A stretch of DNA of 64,000 bases from Bacteriovoracaceae bacterium UBA6144 (GCA_002435705.1 DIVA01000093.1:16723-80722); one strand, 5' to 3'; counted from the first letter of the stretch, positions 35,777 through 45,176 are shown. A program made the numbers and translations. The notes: generated by a model from the letters alone, not told the origin.

Positions 35777-37350
35777 AAATCTCGCTTAAAGCATCTAAAT
35801 TTATCTTGAGTGTCATGAATGATCTTGATCTCATAGCCGTGTTCGTGAGCTGAATTGATAAAATCATGAATGGTTGCGTACTCTTGGGGATTAGCCAGAA
35901 TCCAAGGAGTAACGAAAGAATCTAAAAAACAAAAAACATTAATTTTATTTCGAATCATAAAATCAGTAAAAGACTCGTTATCAAATCTGTGAAATGTGTA
36001 ATCACTGAGTAAGTATGATTTTTTAAGTAAATAACGATCCTTAAGATATAGACCTAAGTGATCAATGGTCATTATTGATTCAGTATCCTGAAGTGTGCTT
36101 GAGAGTTGTTTTATGAGAGCACGTGGATGATTTTCAAAACGATGTGTTTCAAAAAAAGTTCCATCACAGAAGAAGAAATGAAGAGCTATGCAGAATCCGT
36201 AAATTGTCGAGGCAATTAAGCCGATCAAAAAGTTAATTGAATGATTAACTTTCGTAATAAGGCGACTAAATCGGCTGGCTAAAAGAATAAAAAGAATCAT
36301 CACAAAAACAGAAAGAGCAGGAAGATACTTTGTCCACGGTTGCAAGAGTATAACCAAAATTAAAGCTTGTAAGGCTAGCGATCCAGAAAAAATTAAAGTG
36401 CTACGATTTCTGGAAATGCTTTGAATAGGAAAGATGATGAAAAAAACAAAGAGAGATAGAAAAAAAATCAAAGAAGACACTCGACCCAAGCTTGTACTCG
36501 TAGCCTTAATTAGAATTATCGGAAGGGTAATAATGTTTTTCAAAATATGTGAAAAAAAATCGGATGGATAATTTACTAAAAAAGTAAAAACGGATGTCGC
36601 ACCAGGAAAACGTTGATCAAAGTCACTGAAGGTTAAAGCAAGCTCTGGGTTCCTCCAGCGGAAATGATCAATAAATGCAGCAAAAGATCGTGGATCAATT
36701 GGTGATCCCCAAACGAGTAACAATAATATTACTCCTAAAGAAAATATTGAAAAGTAGAGTAGTAGATTTTTAATTCTCCGGAGATTGCTAAATCTCTTTT
36801 CAAAAACAAAATTAAAAATAACAAAGAATACAAAACCGATGATATTTTCTTGCCTAATAAAAAGACTGAGTCCCCAGCCCCCAAAAAATAAATATTTCTT
36901 TAAAGAGCTTCGGTCATCGTAGAGGTAGACAAAAAGGAGAGTGAGTACAGAGAAATTAAACTTATGGATATGTGGGACTGCTGCAATAAAAGTTTGGGAG
37001 AGTGATAGTGAAAGTGAAATAATGAGTGATTGAAATGAATTGGCACCCAATTTTAAAAATAGCAAAAAGAGTGAGATTGGGACAATAAAACTTGTAACAA
37101 GGACAAATGAAAAATCGTGCAACAGAAGTGGGGAATTTATTACAAGACTTAAAAATTTATAAAAAGATGAATAAAGTGGGCCCCATGCAACATTAGGAGA
37201 GTTTCTAAGATTGAGGTAGAGTGTTTCATCGAAAAGATCAATTCTAGTTAAATCAAAGTGGATGTAATTAAAAATACAAACAAAAAAAACGAGAGAGATT
37301 CCATGCACCCAAGTTCGTGATAGAAAATTAAAAAGAATATTTTGTCTCAC
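35764..37350 (-). CDS. Polytopic GT-C-type glycosyltransferase-like membrane protein
   Basis: 528 residues with about eleven hydrophobic helices and a C-terminal soluble domain of about 130 residues. After the first helix the loop reads DLFDETLYLNLRNSP; an acidic DE pair at this place is typical of GT-C enzymes using polyprenyl-linked sugars (ArnT/PMT-like). The base composition is clearly AT-richer than the flanking genes. It opens the surface-glycan region. The sugar and acceptor are unknown. Confidence 0.68.
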   Translation of the reverse strand: MRQNILFNFLSRTWVHGISLVFFVCIFNYIHFDLTRIDLFDETLYLNLRNSPNVAWGPLYSSFYKFLSLVINSPLLLHDFSFVLVTSFIVPISLFLLFLKLGANSFQSLIISLSLSLSQTFIAAVPHIHKFNFSVLTLLFVYLYDDRSSLKKYLFFGGWGLSLFIRQENIIGFVFFVIFNFVFEKRFSNLRRIKNLLLYFSIFSLGVILLLLVWGSPIDPRSFAAFIDHFRWRNPELALTFSDFDQRFPGATSVFTFLVNYPSDFFSHILKNIITLPIILIKATSTSLGRVSSLIFFLSLFVFFIIFPIQSISRNRSTLIFSGSLALQALILVILLQPWTKYLPALSVFVMILFILLASRFSRLITKVNHSINFLIGLIASTIYGFCIALHFFFCDGTFFETHRFENHPRALIKQLSSTLQDTESIMTIDHLGLYLKDRYLLKKSYLLSDYTFHRFDNESFTDFMIRNKINVFCFLDSFVTPWILANPQEYATIHDFINSAHEHGYEIKIIHDTQDKFRCFKRDFYSQ

Positions 37351-37563
37351 CTAGATAGATCCTCGAGAAAGCATGGTTTGTTGTCATAAATAAAATCCTA
37401 TTATAAAAGAAAAAAGCCTCAAAAGTCTTAGAGCAAAAAGAAAAAAAATCAATTTGAGGAGAAATTTTTTCGAATCACCATTATGCGAGATTTGTAATTA
37501 TGACGTCTTAGTTGATTTAAAATATGGCAAAGATTTGCATAATAAGCTCCATGGAGGATCTTC
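37351..37563. other. AT-rich divergent intergenic region
   Basis: 213 bases between the GT-C-like gene (-) and the orphan ChlI gene (+). The stretch is rich in A and T tracts. I see a Shine-Dalgarno GGAGG for the 37564 start at its right end but no certain promoter, RNA or repeat. Confidence 0.5.
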
Positions 37564-38076
37564 ATGGAAACACAAATTCAATCGTTCGCATTTTCTCGTC
37601 GCAGTCCTGGGCACATCACACTCTTTGGTTATTCTTCAAAATCTATTCCTGGGTTAGAAATTAATGGGCTCGGGAAATACGGCAAAACACTCAAAGAGAA
37701 GATCATCTTCCTTACGCGCTCGCGCCAGCTTCCTATACCGCTCAATCGGTATGTGATTAGTACCGAGTACGACCTCGACACGGATCCCAATGTGGTGAAG
37801 TGGATGGATCTCCCCATTCTCATGCTCTACTGGTATCTGGCAGGATTGATTAAAATGGGACGATTGGACAACTGCTTGGTGGCCGGCCATATCACGCCTT
37901 CGGGAGGCATAATAGAACGAATTGATAAGTCGATGTATCAGCTCGCCAAAGATGAGTCATGGCTTTGCATCACCTCTGAACCCACTATCGAGCAGAGGAT
38001 TGGTGCTGATCAGATCCTCGGGCATATTCCTCAGCTCATCTTCAATCCAGACCGAAAGCAGATTCTAGAGATTTAA
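37564..38076 (+). CDS. Stand-alone ChlI/ComM N-terminal domain (Lon-protease-like fold)
   Basis: 170 residues that align by pattern with the first domain of ComM/YifB. SKSIPGLEINGLGKYGKTLKEKI corresponds to GLPxxxIVGLPxxAVKESRERV, LPIPLNRYVIST to the FPPxRITVNL strand, and MDLPILMLYWYLAG with LVAGHITPSGGI to DLPIALGLLAA and GELSLDGxL. The AAA+ and C-terminal Mg-chelatase domains are missing and there is no room for them downstream. GGAGG precedes the ATG. It could be a remnant or a free regulatory domain. Confidence 0.68.
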   Translation: METQIQSFAFSRRSPGHITLFGYSSKSIPGLEINGLGKYGKTLKEKIIFLTRSRQLPIPLNRYVISTEYDLDTDPNVVKWMDLPILMLYWYLAGLIKMGRLDNCLVAGHITPSGGIIERIDKSMYQLAKDESWLCITSEPTIEQRIGADQILGHIPQLIFNPDRKQILEI

Positions 38077-39886
38077 AGTAGTCAGTAGTTTTTTGTGACT
38101 GTGATGTTTTTTCAATCACAAAAGATCCAATACAAAGAGTATCCATATCAGTTTGAAATAAGCATTTAAGTGCATCCATGGGAGAGCCCACAATAGGTTC
38201 TCCCCGCACATTAAATGAGGTATTAACGAGCATCCCAACTCCCGTGAGTCTTTTAAATGTGCTTATGAGTTGGTGGTAGAGAGGATTGGTCTCTTGATGA
38301 ACAGACTGGACACGTGCAGTGTAATCTAAATGAGTAATGGCCGGCATTTCCGAGCGAATGAAATAGAGTCTTTTATCTAAAGGCCAGCTTTGATAATCAG
38401 CGGGCCATGGGTAACGGTGCTCAGATTTAATTTTATCCACCAAAAGCATATAAGGTGAGAGATAAGCACCTTCAAAGTAATTTTTGAGATCCTCGGCTAA
38501 AACGCTCGGAGCAAAGGGTCTAAAACCCTCTCGAAATTTAATTTTTAGATTTAATTTCTTTTGCATTTCCGGAGATCGAGGGTCTGCTAATATGCTTCGG
38601 CCCCCTAAAGCCCTCGGACCGAACTCCATTCGACCTTGAAACCACCCAACAATTTTTCCATCAGCAATTTGTTTTGCTACATCGGCAACTAATGATGAAC
38701 TCTTCTCTAAGAGTTTATAACTGACATTAGATTCATCTAAGACCCTCTTTATATCCAGATCCTTAAAAGATGGACCCAGGTAACTTCCTTTCATGCTATC
38801 TTGTAAATCGATCCTACGTATGGAGTTATCGTGAGCGTAGTAATAAGCCAAAGCTGCACCCAATGCCCCACCAGCATCACCAGCTGCTGGCTGGATCCAG
38901 ATGTCTTCAAAAATATTTGATCTTTTTATGGCAGCGTTTGCAACGCAATTTAAGGCCACACCACCGGCCAAACACAAATATTTCTCTCCGGTTAATTTCT
39001 TAGCTGTGATAGCCATTTTAATCACGATCTCTTCTGTAACTTCCTGGATCGCAAGTGCAAGATCACAATATTCTTGTGTGAGAGGTGCCTCGGCAGATCT
39101 TATGGGAAAACCAAAAAGACTTTGCCAGAGATGACGATTAACCATCTCAAGCCCGGTTGTGTATGAAAAATACTTTTGGTCAAGCCAGATGCTTCCATCG
39201 TCATAGACTTTACAGAGATGAGTTTTAATTTGAGAAACATAAAAATGAATTCTTTCGTGTCCATGTCTTCCATAGGGGGCGAGTCCCATAAGTTTATATT
39301 CACCCGAATTCACCTTGAAACCGCAGTATTGTGTAAAAGCAGAATAAAGTAGACCGATAGAATGCGGGAAGTGCAGCTCGCGAAGGATATTTATTCTTTT
39401 ATCAGTCCCATGAGCAATTGTTGCCGTAGACCATTCGCCCACACCATCAAGTGTAAGAATAGCAGCAGACTTAAAGGGAGAAGGATAAAAGCAGCTGGCT
39501 GCATGAGAGAGATGATGGTTTGAAAACTTAAGAGGAGTTTTCTTTGGAATATTTTGCTGAATTAGTCTTGGCAGCAGTGCCTTTTCTTTTAGCCATACAG
39601 GTAATCCAGCACGAAAAGATGCTGCTCCTCTTGGTGCAAGAGCATAGTAGGTCTCTAGAATTCTCTCAAATTTTAACCAGGGTTTATCATAATAAACAAC
39701 GGCATCAATATCATCAATTTTAAGATTACCGATATCTAAACACTGAGCAGTGGCGTTTAAGGGAAAATTACTATCATGCTTTTTTCTAGAAAAACGCTCT
39801 TCTTGAGCGGCTGCCACAATTTCCCCATTAACAATTAGAGCCGCAGCGCTGTCATGATAAAATGCAGATATGCCAAGTATTTTCAT
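38042..39886 (-). CDS. NodU/CmcH-family carbamoyltransferase
   Basis: About 614 residues. The N-terminal Kae1-like domain has ILGISAFYHDSAAALIVNGEIVAAAQEERFSRKKHD, HHLSHAASCFYPSPF and TLDGVGEW. The C-terminal domain has LAGGVALNCVANAAI, GRMEFGPRALGGRSILADPR and VNTSFNVRGEPIVGSP. It transfers a carbamoyl group from carbamoyl phosphate to a hydroxyl, probably on a glycan. MKILG at 39886 is the family start. It sits with SxtJ, DUF5989 and SGNH genes. Confidence 0.92.
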   Translation of the reverse strand: MKILGISAFYHDSAAALIVNGEIVAAAQEERFSRKKHDSNFPLNATAQCLDIGNLKIDDIDAVVYYDKPWLKFERILETYYALAPRGAASFRAGLPVWLKEKALLPRLIQQNIPKKTPLKFSNHHLSHAASCFYPSPFKSAAILTLDGVGEWSTATIAHGTDKRINILRELHFPHSIGLLYSAFTQYCGFKVNSGEYKLMGLAPYGRHGHERIHFYVSQIKTHLCKVYDDGSIWLDQKYFSYTTGLEMVNRHLWQSLFGFPIRSAEAPLTQEYCDLALAIQEVTEEIVIKMAITAKKLTGEKYLCLAGGVALNCVANAAIKRSNIFEDIWIQPAAGDAGGALGAALAYYYAHDNSIRRIDLQDSMKGSYLGPSFKDLDIKRVLDESNVSYKLLEKSSSLVADVAKQIADGKIVGWFQGRMEFGPRALGGRSILADPRSPEMQKKLNLKIKFREGFRPFAPSVLAEDLKNYFEGAYLSPYMLLVDKIKSEHRYPWPADYQSWPLDKRLYFIRSEMPAITHLDYTARVQSVHQETNPLYHQLISTFKRLTGVGMLVNTSFNVRGEPIVGSPMDALKCLFQTDMDTLCIGSFVIEKTSQSQKTTDYFKSLESAFGLD

Positions 39887-39890
39887 AAAG

Positions 39891-40244
39891 CTACCATAAG
39901 TTGTCAAAATCATCGATTTTGGTTTGATGACTGATTGTTTTGAAATTAGATTCTGGTGGTGGACTAGTAACAAATGTATCTTGAGAAAACATTCTTTTGA
40001 TAAAAGCGAGAGGAGTTAGTCCCAAAAAATATATAATGGATAGAATGACCGGAGAAATGATCTTAGAGAGAAACATTCCTAGCTTTTGCCAAAACTTGAT
40101 CAGTCTACTCCTGAGTGTTTCGAAAGGGAGTGCACAAGCGATAACTACTACAGGTAAAAAAAAGTAACTGTTTTTAAAACTACCGAGTAAAATAAAAGGC
40201 AACGAAACCTGCAAGAGATATAATATGGATTCTTTTGGTTTCAT
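39891..40244 (-). CDS. SxtJ-family small membrane protein
   Basis: 117 residues with two or three hydrophobic segments (LPFILLGSFKNSYFFLPVVVIACAL; IISPVILSIIYFLGLTPLAFIKRMF). This matches the small SxtJ-type membrane proteins encoded beside NodU-type carbamoyltransferases. It is immediately upstream of the carbamoyltransferase (4-base gap). The function is unknown, presumably membrane partner of the carbamoylation step. Confidence 0.75.
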   Translation of the reverse strand: MKPKESILYLLQVSLPFILLGSFKNSYFFLPVVVIACALPFETLRSRLIKFWQKLGMFLSKIISPVILSIIYFLGLTPLAFIKRMFSQDTFVTSPPPESNFKTISHQTKIDDFDNLW

Positions 40245-40269
40245 GACTCACTTTATAAGGCCGCAATTT

Positions 40270-40413
40270 ATGTTTCTTCAACTGTTAAAATATTTTAAGC
40301 AGAGAAAAAAATACTGGCTTATTCCTCTTTTACTAATTTTTATTATTTTTGCTGTCGCTATTATTATAGGTCCAGCGAGTCCATATTCACCTTTTATTTA
40401 TACGGTTTTTTAA
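40270..40413 (+). CDS. DUF5989-like single-span protein
   Basis: 47 residues: a basic N terminus (LLKYFKQRKKYW), one transmembrane segment (LIPLLLIFIIFAVAIIIG) and the tail ASPYSPFIYTVF, the pattern of DUF5989 proteins found with carbamoyltransferases and SxtJ. The start at 40270 has AAGG upstream; 40243 and 40225 are in-frame alternatives but overlap the SxtJ gene. Its TAATG stop/start couples it to the SGNH gene. Confidence 0.75.
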   Translation: MFLQLLKYFKQRKKYWLIPLLLIFIIFAVAIIIGPASPYSPFIYTVF

Positions 40414-41480
40414 TGACCATTTTACTAAGTTTTATAGAGCTTATTGCATTTATCATTTGTGTCCCTGTGTTTGCCGGTGAAGTAAAATCGATTAAAAGTT
40501 ACAAAGAAAAGATTGCTCTATTTAATACTTTCACGGATTTGAATAATACTGATTTTTACAAAGTGCCTTATTCCTACGAGTTTCACGGTGTTTTTAAATT
40601 AGAATTTCCACAAGAAAAAATTTTTCACGAGCTCTATGGAATGATACACAATCCGAATTCAGAAATTAGGGCTGTCTCCCGGACAAAAGATAGGATCATA
40701 TTTGATACAATCTATTCAACAGATCAATTCTCCCGCCGTCTAAATTTGACTGCTCCGAAAAAAAATCAAAAAAAGTTCCTCATGCTTGCTGGTTGCTCCT
40801 TTACCTTTGGTATTGGAATTCCGGACAATGAAACCCTTAATCATTTTATCAATACTCAGGATTCAGATTACTTTTCTTATAACTACGGCCTTGCCGGGGC
40901 TTCGATTGGTTACACGTTAGCTCTGTTAAAATTCGATAGATCTCTTGAGAGTCAGCTCAAATTCCCAAAAGGGGATTTGGTATACTTCTACATCGATTCC
41001 CATCTTCCCCGGTCCGTTGGAAGTTGGCCTAATGTTTGGATGAAAGATACTCCCTATTTTAAACCTGCCTACAACAATAGAATGATATATGCAGGTAGTG
41101 TAGGTCAGAACTATTCGGCTTACAGGAAAGGAGCTCTTGTTTTAGCAGACATCCTCCCGGATTCAGTTAAGAAGAATAGAATCATTCCAAGAATAAGTTC
41201 AGCAGATTATGAGTACTACTGCTCCCTTGTTAAGGAAGTAGAAACGGTTTGGACTAAGGATCTTAATAAAGGAAAATTTCTCTTTGTATTTCACCCATTG
41301 TCAGTAGTAGATGATAACATTGTTACTTGTCTCAAAAACCAGAACATTGACTATATCATTCCAACAGTACCAGGAACTCATGCTGAGTTATCTATTCCAC
41401 TGGACTACCATCCCAATGCAAAGTTCAATAAACAATTTTCTGAAAAAATTCTAAATCATCTAACTCAGAAAAGTAATTAA
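40413..41480 (+). CDS. SGNH/GDSL-type hydrolase-like protein with N-terminal anchor
   Basis: 355 residues. After an N-terminal hydrophobic stretch (LLSFIELIAFIICVPVFAG), block I is MLAGCSFTFGIGI, with the nucleophile Ser. A Gly block (YNYGLAGASIGYTL) follows, and the C-terminal LDYHPNAKFN supplies the Asp-His of block V. Such proteins remove or transfer acyl groups on glycans and recur beside NodU/SxtJ/DUF5989. The exact reaction is inferred. Confidence 0.75.
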   Translation: MTILLSFIELIAFIICVPVFAGEVKSIKSYKEKIALFNTFTDLNNTDFYKVPYSYEFHGVFKLEFPQEKIFHELYGMIHNPNSEIRAVSRTKDRIIFDTIYSTDQFSRRLNLTAPKKNQKKFLMLAGCSFTFGIGIPDNETLNHFINTQDSDYFSYNYGLAGASIGYTLALLKFDRSLESQLKFPKGDLVYFYIDSHLPRSVGSWPNVWMKDTPYFKPAYNNRMIYAGSVGQNYSAYRKGALVLADILPDSVKKNRIIPRISSADYEYYCSLVKEVETVWTKDLNKGKFLFVFHPLSVVDDNIVTCLKNQNIDYIIPTVPGTHAELSIPLDYHPNAKFNKQFSEKILNHLTQKSN

Positions 41481-42442
41481 ATCGAGAGTTTCTCCGCCAG
41501 TGCCTTAAATTCAGAAAAACTCACATCGTTTTTAAGGACGCAGTTGGCAAGCTCTTCAAGTTTCACGGTCCCATTTTGTACCACAGTTACTTTTGAGGTT
41601 TGACCAGAGATAATCGCCTCAACGGCCAGTGAGCCCATCTGTGAGGCAATAAAGCGATCATTAGAAGTTGGAGACCCCCCGCGCTGGATGTGACCTAAAA
41701 TACAAACGTGAGCATCAAGGCCATGGGAGTTTTTAAGGTCCTGTTGAATCTGATAACTTCTTCCTGCTACAGGACCCTCAGCGACGACGACAATGGATGA
41801 ATCTTTTCCACGCGCGACTCCACGTTTAATATCATCCACAATCTTTTGCAAAGGAATTTGATCATGAGGAAGTAGAATGTTTTCAGCTCCAGTACACACT
41901 CCCACCTTGAGAGCAATAGCCGAAGAATTTCGTCCCATCACTTCTACGAGGAAGGTGCGTGCGTGGGAATGAGCGGTATCGCGAATTCTATCGATGGCCT
42001 CAATGGCCGTCTGAACCGCGGTATCGAAACCAATTGTGTATTCAGTATTTGAAATATCGTTATCGATGGTGCCTGGGATCCCAATCACGGGGAAGCCATG
42101 TTCTTTATACAGAGCGTTTGCCCCATTAAATGATCCGTCTCCACCGATGACAATCAGAGCATCAATCCCTTGCGCTCGCATAAGCTCTGCCGCCTTCGTG
42201 CGATACTCTGGCTTCATCCACTCTGGACAGCGTGAGGTTTGCAGAATCGTTCCTCCACGTTGGATGATGTTGCCGACAGAGGAGAGAGTCATGTTTTCAA
42301 ACTCGCCCCGCAAAAGGCCTGCGTAACCGCGTTTGATGCCTACCACAGAGTGTCCGTGGAAAATTGCCGTTCTCACAACCGCACGGATAGCGCAGTTCAT
42401 TCCAGGAGCGTCACCGCCCGATGATAAAAGTCCAATTTTCAT
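41477..42442 (-). CDS. pfkA: 6-phosphofructokinase
   Basis: 321 residues, bacterial length. Motifs are LLSSGGDAPGMNCAIRA, IVIGGDGSFNGA, PGTIDNDISNTEYTIGFDTA, LVEVMGRNSS and LGHIQRGGSPTSNDR. GGDGS rather than GGDD indicates the ATP-dependent type. It phosphorylates fructose-6-phosphate. It overlaps gpmI by 4 bp (ATGA), forming a glycolytic pair inside the glycan region. Confidence 0.95.
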   Translation of the reverse strand: MKIGLLSSGGDAPGMNCAIRAVVRTAIFHGHSVVGIKRGYAGLLRGEFENMTLSSVGNIIQRGGTILQTSRCPEWMKPEYRTKAAELMRAQGIDALIVIGGDGSFNGANALYKEHGFPVIGIPGTIDNDISNTEYTIGFDTAVQTAIEAIDRIRDTAHSHARTFLVEVMGRNSSAIALKVGVCTGAENILLPHDQIPLQKIVDDIKRGVARGKDSSIVVVAEGPVAGRSYQIQQDLKNSHGLDAHVCILGHIQRGGSPTSNDRFIASQMGSLAVEAIISGQTSKVTVVQNGTVKLEELANCVLKNDVSFSEFKALAEKLSI

Positions 42443-43980
42443 AAAAAGATAGCCTCGCCAGTAAAATCAGTTGGTTTTTCTAAACCCAAGCAATGCAGCA
42501 CCTGAGGGGCAACATCCTTGAGCGCTCTCTGTACGAGAGAGGGGTTGGGTTGAAGTTTAAGGTTTTTAAGTTTCGGATGCACCAGAATAAAGGGCACCTC
42601 TGCCTCAGAATGTGAGGTGTGAGCTGAGCCATCAGGATAAATCATCTGGTCAGCATTGCCGTGATCGGCGGTGATGATCATGGTGATATTTTCTCGCTCA
42701 CACATATCACTTAAACGCAAAAGGCATGCATCGACAGCCTCAACTGCTTTGACAGTGGCTTCGTATTTTCCAGAGTGCCCAACCATGTCACAGTTGGCAA
42801 AATTAACAACATAGAGTGAGAAAGACTTATCCTGTAGCTTTTCTAGAAGTTTTTCGCACACCTCTGGAGCACTCATCTCAGGCTTGAGATCATAGGTCGC
42901 GACTTCTCTCGGTGAATTCACCAAAAAACGCTCTTCTCCAGGAAAAGGTTTTTCTTCACCACCGTTAAAAAAGTACGTCACATGAGCATACTTCTCTGTC
43001 TCCGCAATTTTAAATTGCTTGAGACCTTTGCTGGAGATGTAATGAGCTAAAGTGCCTGGAATTTTTTCTTTATCAAAAAGAATCGGAAGCTGGGGGAGTT
43101 CATCCTGCACGAAAGGACTCATGCATAACCAGTGGCCCGGTCGCACGGTTACTGGAAACTCAGAAAACTTCGGATCATTAAATGCGATAGAAATCTGTTT
43201 AGCACGGTCAGGTCGAAAATTAAAAAAGAAGACGACATCACCTTCTCGGATTTGTGCTTCTGGATTGAGCAAGGCGGGATTCACAAATTCATCAAAGCGC
43301 TCACAAGCATACTCTTGTGCGAGATAATCTAGCGGGTCCAGCCTCACCACACCTTGCGTGCCAGTCATCATATCAATCGCGGCTTTAATCTTCTCCCAGC
43401 GCCGGTCGCGATCCATCCCTATGGATCGCCCTTGAATTGATCCGATCACACATTGATTGAGATCTTGAATCTCTTTAAGATACTTTGCTCCATTCGTTTT
43501 CGGAGTATCACGTCCATCCATGAATGCATGCAAGTAAACACTCAGATCCTCTTGGGAGAGGAGGGAGAGGATGTATTTAAGATGACTGATGTGAGAGTGG
43601 ACTCCTCCATCAGACAGGAGACCGAGAAGATGGATTCGTCTTTTTGGTCTAGCTTTTTCAATCACTCGCTTCCATTCAGGAAGCTCAGGAAAAGTATTTA
43701 AGGAGATCGATTCATTAATCCGAACCAAGTCTTGTCTTACAGGTCTTCCCGCACCAAGATTCAGATGTCCCACTTCAGAATTGCCCGCTACGCCTTTTGG
43801 TAGACCCACGGCTTCACCACCCGGTTGGATGGTGGTTGAGGGGTAGGTCTTGGAGAGCTTATCGAAATTTGGTTTCTGTGCATGCATGATCGCATTTTTA
43901 AGATCTTGGGAATTAACACCAAAACCATCAAGTATGCAGAGAAGAAGACGAGGAGAAAGACTGAAGGTTTCATTTTTCAT
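42439..43980 (-). CDS. gpmI: 2,3-bisphosphoglycerate-independent phosphoglycerate mutase
   Basis: 513 residues. Metal site LCILDGFGVN at the N terminus, catalytic Ser in VAGNSEVGHLNLGAGR, YLHAFMDGRDT, FNFRPDRAKQI and TADHGNADQM. It is the two-Mn alkaline-phosphatase-type enzyme that interconverts 3- and 2-phosphoglycerate. It is upstream partner of pfkA. Confidence 0.95.
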   Translation of the reverse strand: MKNETFSLSPRLLLCILDGFGVNSQDLKNAIMHAQKPNFDKLSKTYPSTTIQPGGEAVGLPKGVAGNSEVGHLNLGAGRPVRQDLVRINESISLNTFPELPEWKRVIEKARPKRRIHLLGLLSDGGVHSHISHLKYILSLLSQEDLSVYLHAFMDGRDTPKTNGAKYLKEIQDLNQCVIGSIQGRSIGMDRDRRWEKIKAAIDMMTGTQGVVRLDPLDYLAQEYACERFDEFVNPALLNPEAQIREGDVVFFFNFRPDRAKQISIAFNDPKFSEFPVTVRPGHWLCMSPFVQDELPQLPILFDKEKIPGTLAHYISSKGLKQFKIAETEKYAHVTYFFNGGEEKPFPGEERFLVNSPREVATYDLKPEMSAPEVCEKLLEKLQDKSFSLYVVNFANCDMVGHSGKYEATVKAVEAVDACLLRLSDMCERENITMIITADHGNADQMIYPDGSAHTSHSEAEVPFILVHPKLKNLKLQPNPSLVQRALKDVAPQVLHCLGLEKPTDFTGEAIFL

Positions 43981-44004
43981 GAAACCAATTATAAACCAAG
44001 TTTT

Positions 44005-44460
44005 CTAGTTATGGTACGGGTGACCTGAGCGGATCGTTTGAGCACGATAAATTTGCTCCACAGCAATGAGGCGCGCCAATTTATGAGGAAATGTCAAATT
44101 CGAAAGCGATATCTTGGCGTTGACTCGAGATAAGAGGGTGGGCTCAAACCCCTCTGCTCCAGCGATAATGATGCACACTTTGGAGTAGTTCTGAATCTGA
44201 GAGTCGAGCCAACCAGAGAACTCCACTGAATTATAAGTTTTTCCCCACTCCGTTAGCGCAACGAGACATAGATTTGTCTCTCCAAGTTCTTTAATTTTTT
44301 TCTCGATCGCCTCAGCTTCTGCCATCTTATTTTCTGCGCTGGCCTTAACCTCATGCATATGAAGGGTGGGATTGGTGATTCGCTTTAAGTAATCTTTTTC
44401 AATTGCTTCGAGATTATGGTCTTTCAGCTTACCAACACAGATCAGATGAATAGCTTTCAC
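44005..44460 (-). CDS. rlmH: 23S rRNA pseudouridine-1915 N3-methyltransferase RlmH
   Basis: 151 residues of the SPOUT family. IHLICVGKLKDHNLEAIEKDYLKRI, the SAM-binding IIAGAEGFEP knot region and the C-terminal LARLIAVEQIYRAQTIRSGHPYHN are diagnostic. It methylates the helix-69 pseudouridine of 23S rRNA. It starts next to the stop of a glycosyltransferase gene with a 1-base overlap. Confidence 0.94.
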   Translation of the reverse strand: MKAIHLICVGKLKDHNLEAIEKDYLKRITNPTLHMHEVKASAENKMAEAEAIEKKIKELGETNLCLVALTEWGKTYNSVEFSGWLDSQIQNYSKVCIIIAGAEGFEPTLLSRVNAKISLSNLTFPHKLARLIAVEQIYRAQTIRSGHPYHN

Positions 44461-45176
44461 TAGGCCCTCTTTTCCTTCTTGAATAACCAGTTGAATAAAC
44501 TTCCTAACATACTAAAAGCCACTTTGAAATTTCGTGCGTTACTCACTTGGTCCGTTTCTCTCCAAGTGATAGGAATGAAATGAAATTCTTGTCGAGAATC
44601 AATGAAGCGCAATAAAAGTTCAACGTTAAAATTAAATTGTCCTGAAAGAGCGTGGTGATTGATCTCCTTCAAATGCTTTACACTAAAAAGATTAAGTCCA
44701 GATCCAAGGTCACTAATTTTTTTTAAAGTCACAAGACAAAAAAAGATATTGAGTGAAAGATTACCAATCACACGAGTTTTCTGATACCCCAGTCTTCTGG
44801 ATCCATACATAAAACGCGAACCAAGATAATGTGCAGGCTTAGTTTCGAAGTGGCTCAATAGATTCCAAATATCGCTACAATCGGCTTGATCATCGCCGTG
44901 TAATACGACAAGTGCATCGTAGGATTGATCAATCGCAGATTGAACAAGAACTTTCTGTGTTCCCCCAAGCCCAAGATTTCTTGGGTTTTGTATGACCTTA
45001 CATCTTATTTGAGATGACAGGGCGGTCAATTGCAAAAACGTATCGTCGGTACTGCAGTTATCAATGAAAAAAATGTCGATATTATTTTTTAGTGCAAAAG
45101 GCTTCAAGCCCTCAGCGACGCGAGAAACTTGTGTTTCACAGTTAAAACAGGGGACACCGATCAGAACTCTAGTCAT
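44460..45176 (-). CDS. Family-2 glycosyltransferase
   Basis: About 238 residues of GT-A fold. VLIGVPCFNCETQVSRVAEGL opens, followed by IFFIDNCSTDDTF and the DxD motif in VVLHGDDQADC. A region typical of dolichol-phosphate-sugar synthases follows (SRFMYGSRRLGYQKTRVIGN; DLGSGLNLF). ATG at 45176 is preferred over a TTG four codons upstream. It overlaps the phosphotransferase gene by 8 bp. Confidence 0.85.
   Translation of the reverse strand: MTRVLIGVPCFNCETQVSRVAEGLKPFALKNNIDIFFIDNCSTDDTFLQLTALSSQIRCKVIQNPRNLGLGGTQKVLVQSAIDQSYDALVVLHGDDQADCSDIWNLLSHFETKPAHYLGSRFMYGSRRLGYQKTRVIGNLSLNIFFCLVTLKKISDLGSGLNLFSVKHLKEINHHALSGQFNFNVELLLRFIDSRQEFHFIPITWRETDQVSNARNFKVAFSMLGSLFNWLFKKEKRA

Noticed and set aside
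37454..37657. Plus-strand frame of 67 codons before the ChlI-like gene
   Set aside because: No proper ribosome binding site, and it overlaps the better supported frame starting at 37564.
38042..39886. Carbamoyltransferase considered as a Kae1/TsaD tRNA-modifying protein
   Set aside because: The C-terminal GPRALGGRSILADPR and TSFNxRGEP motifs and the SxtJ and DUF5989 neighbours fit the NodU/CmcH family instead.
37351..41480. AT-rich stretch considered as an integrated mobile element
   Set aside because: No transposase, integrase, terminal repeat or tRNA target is present; the composition fits a surface-glycan locus.
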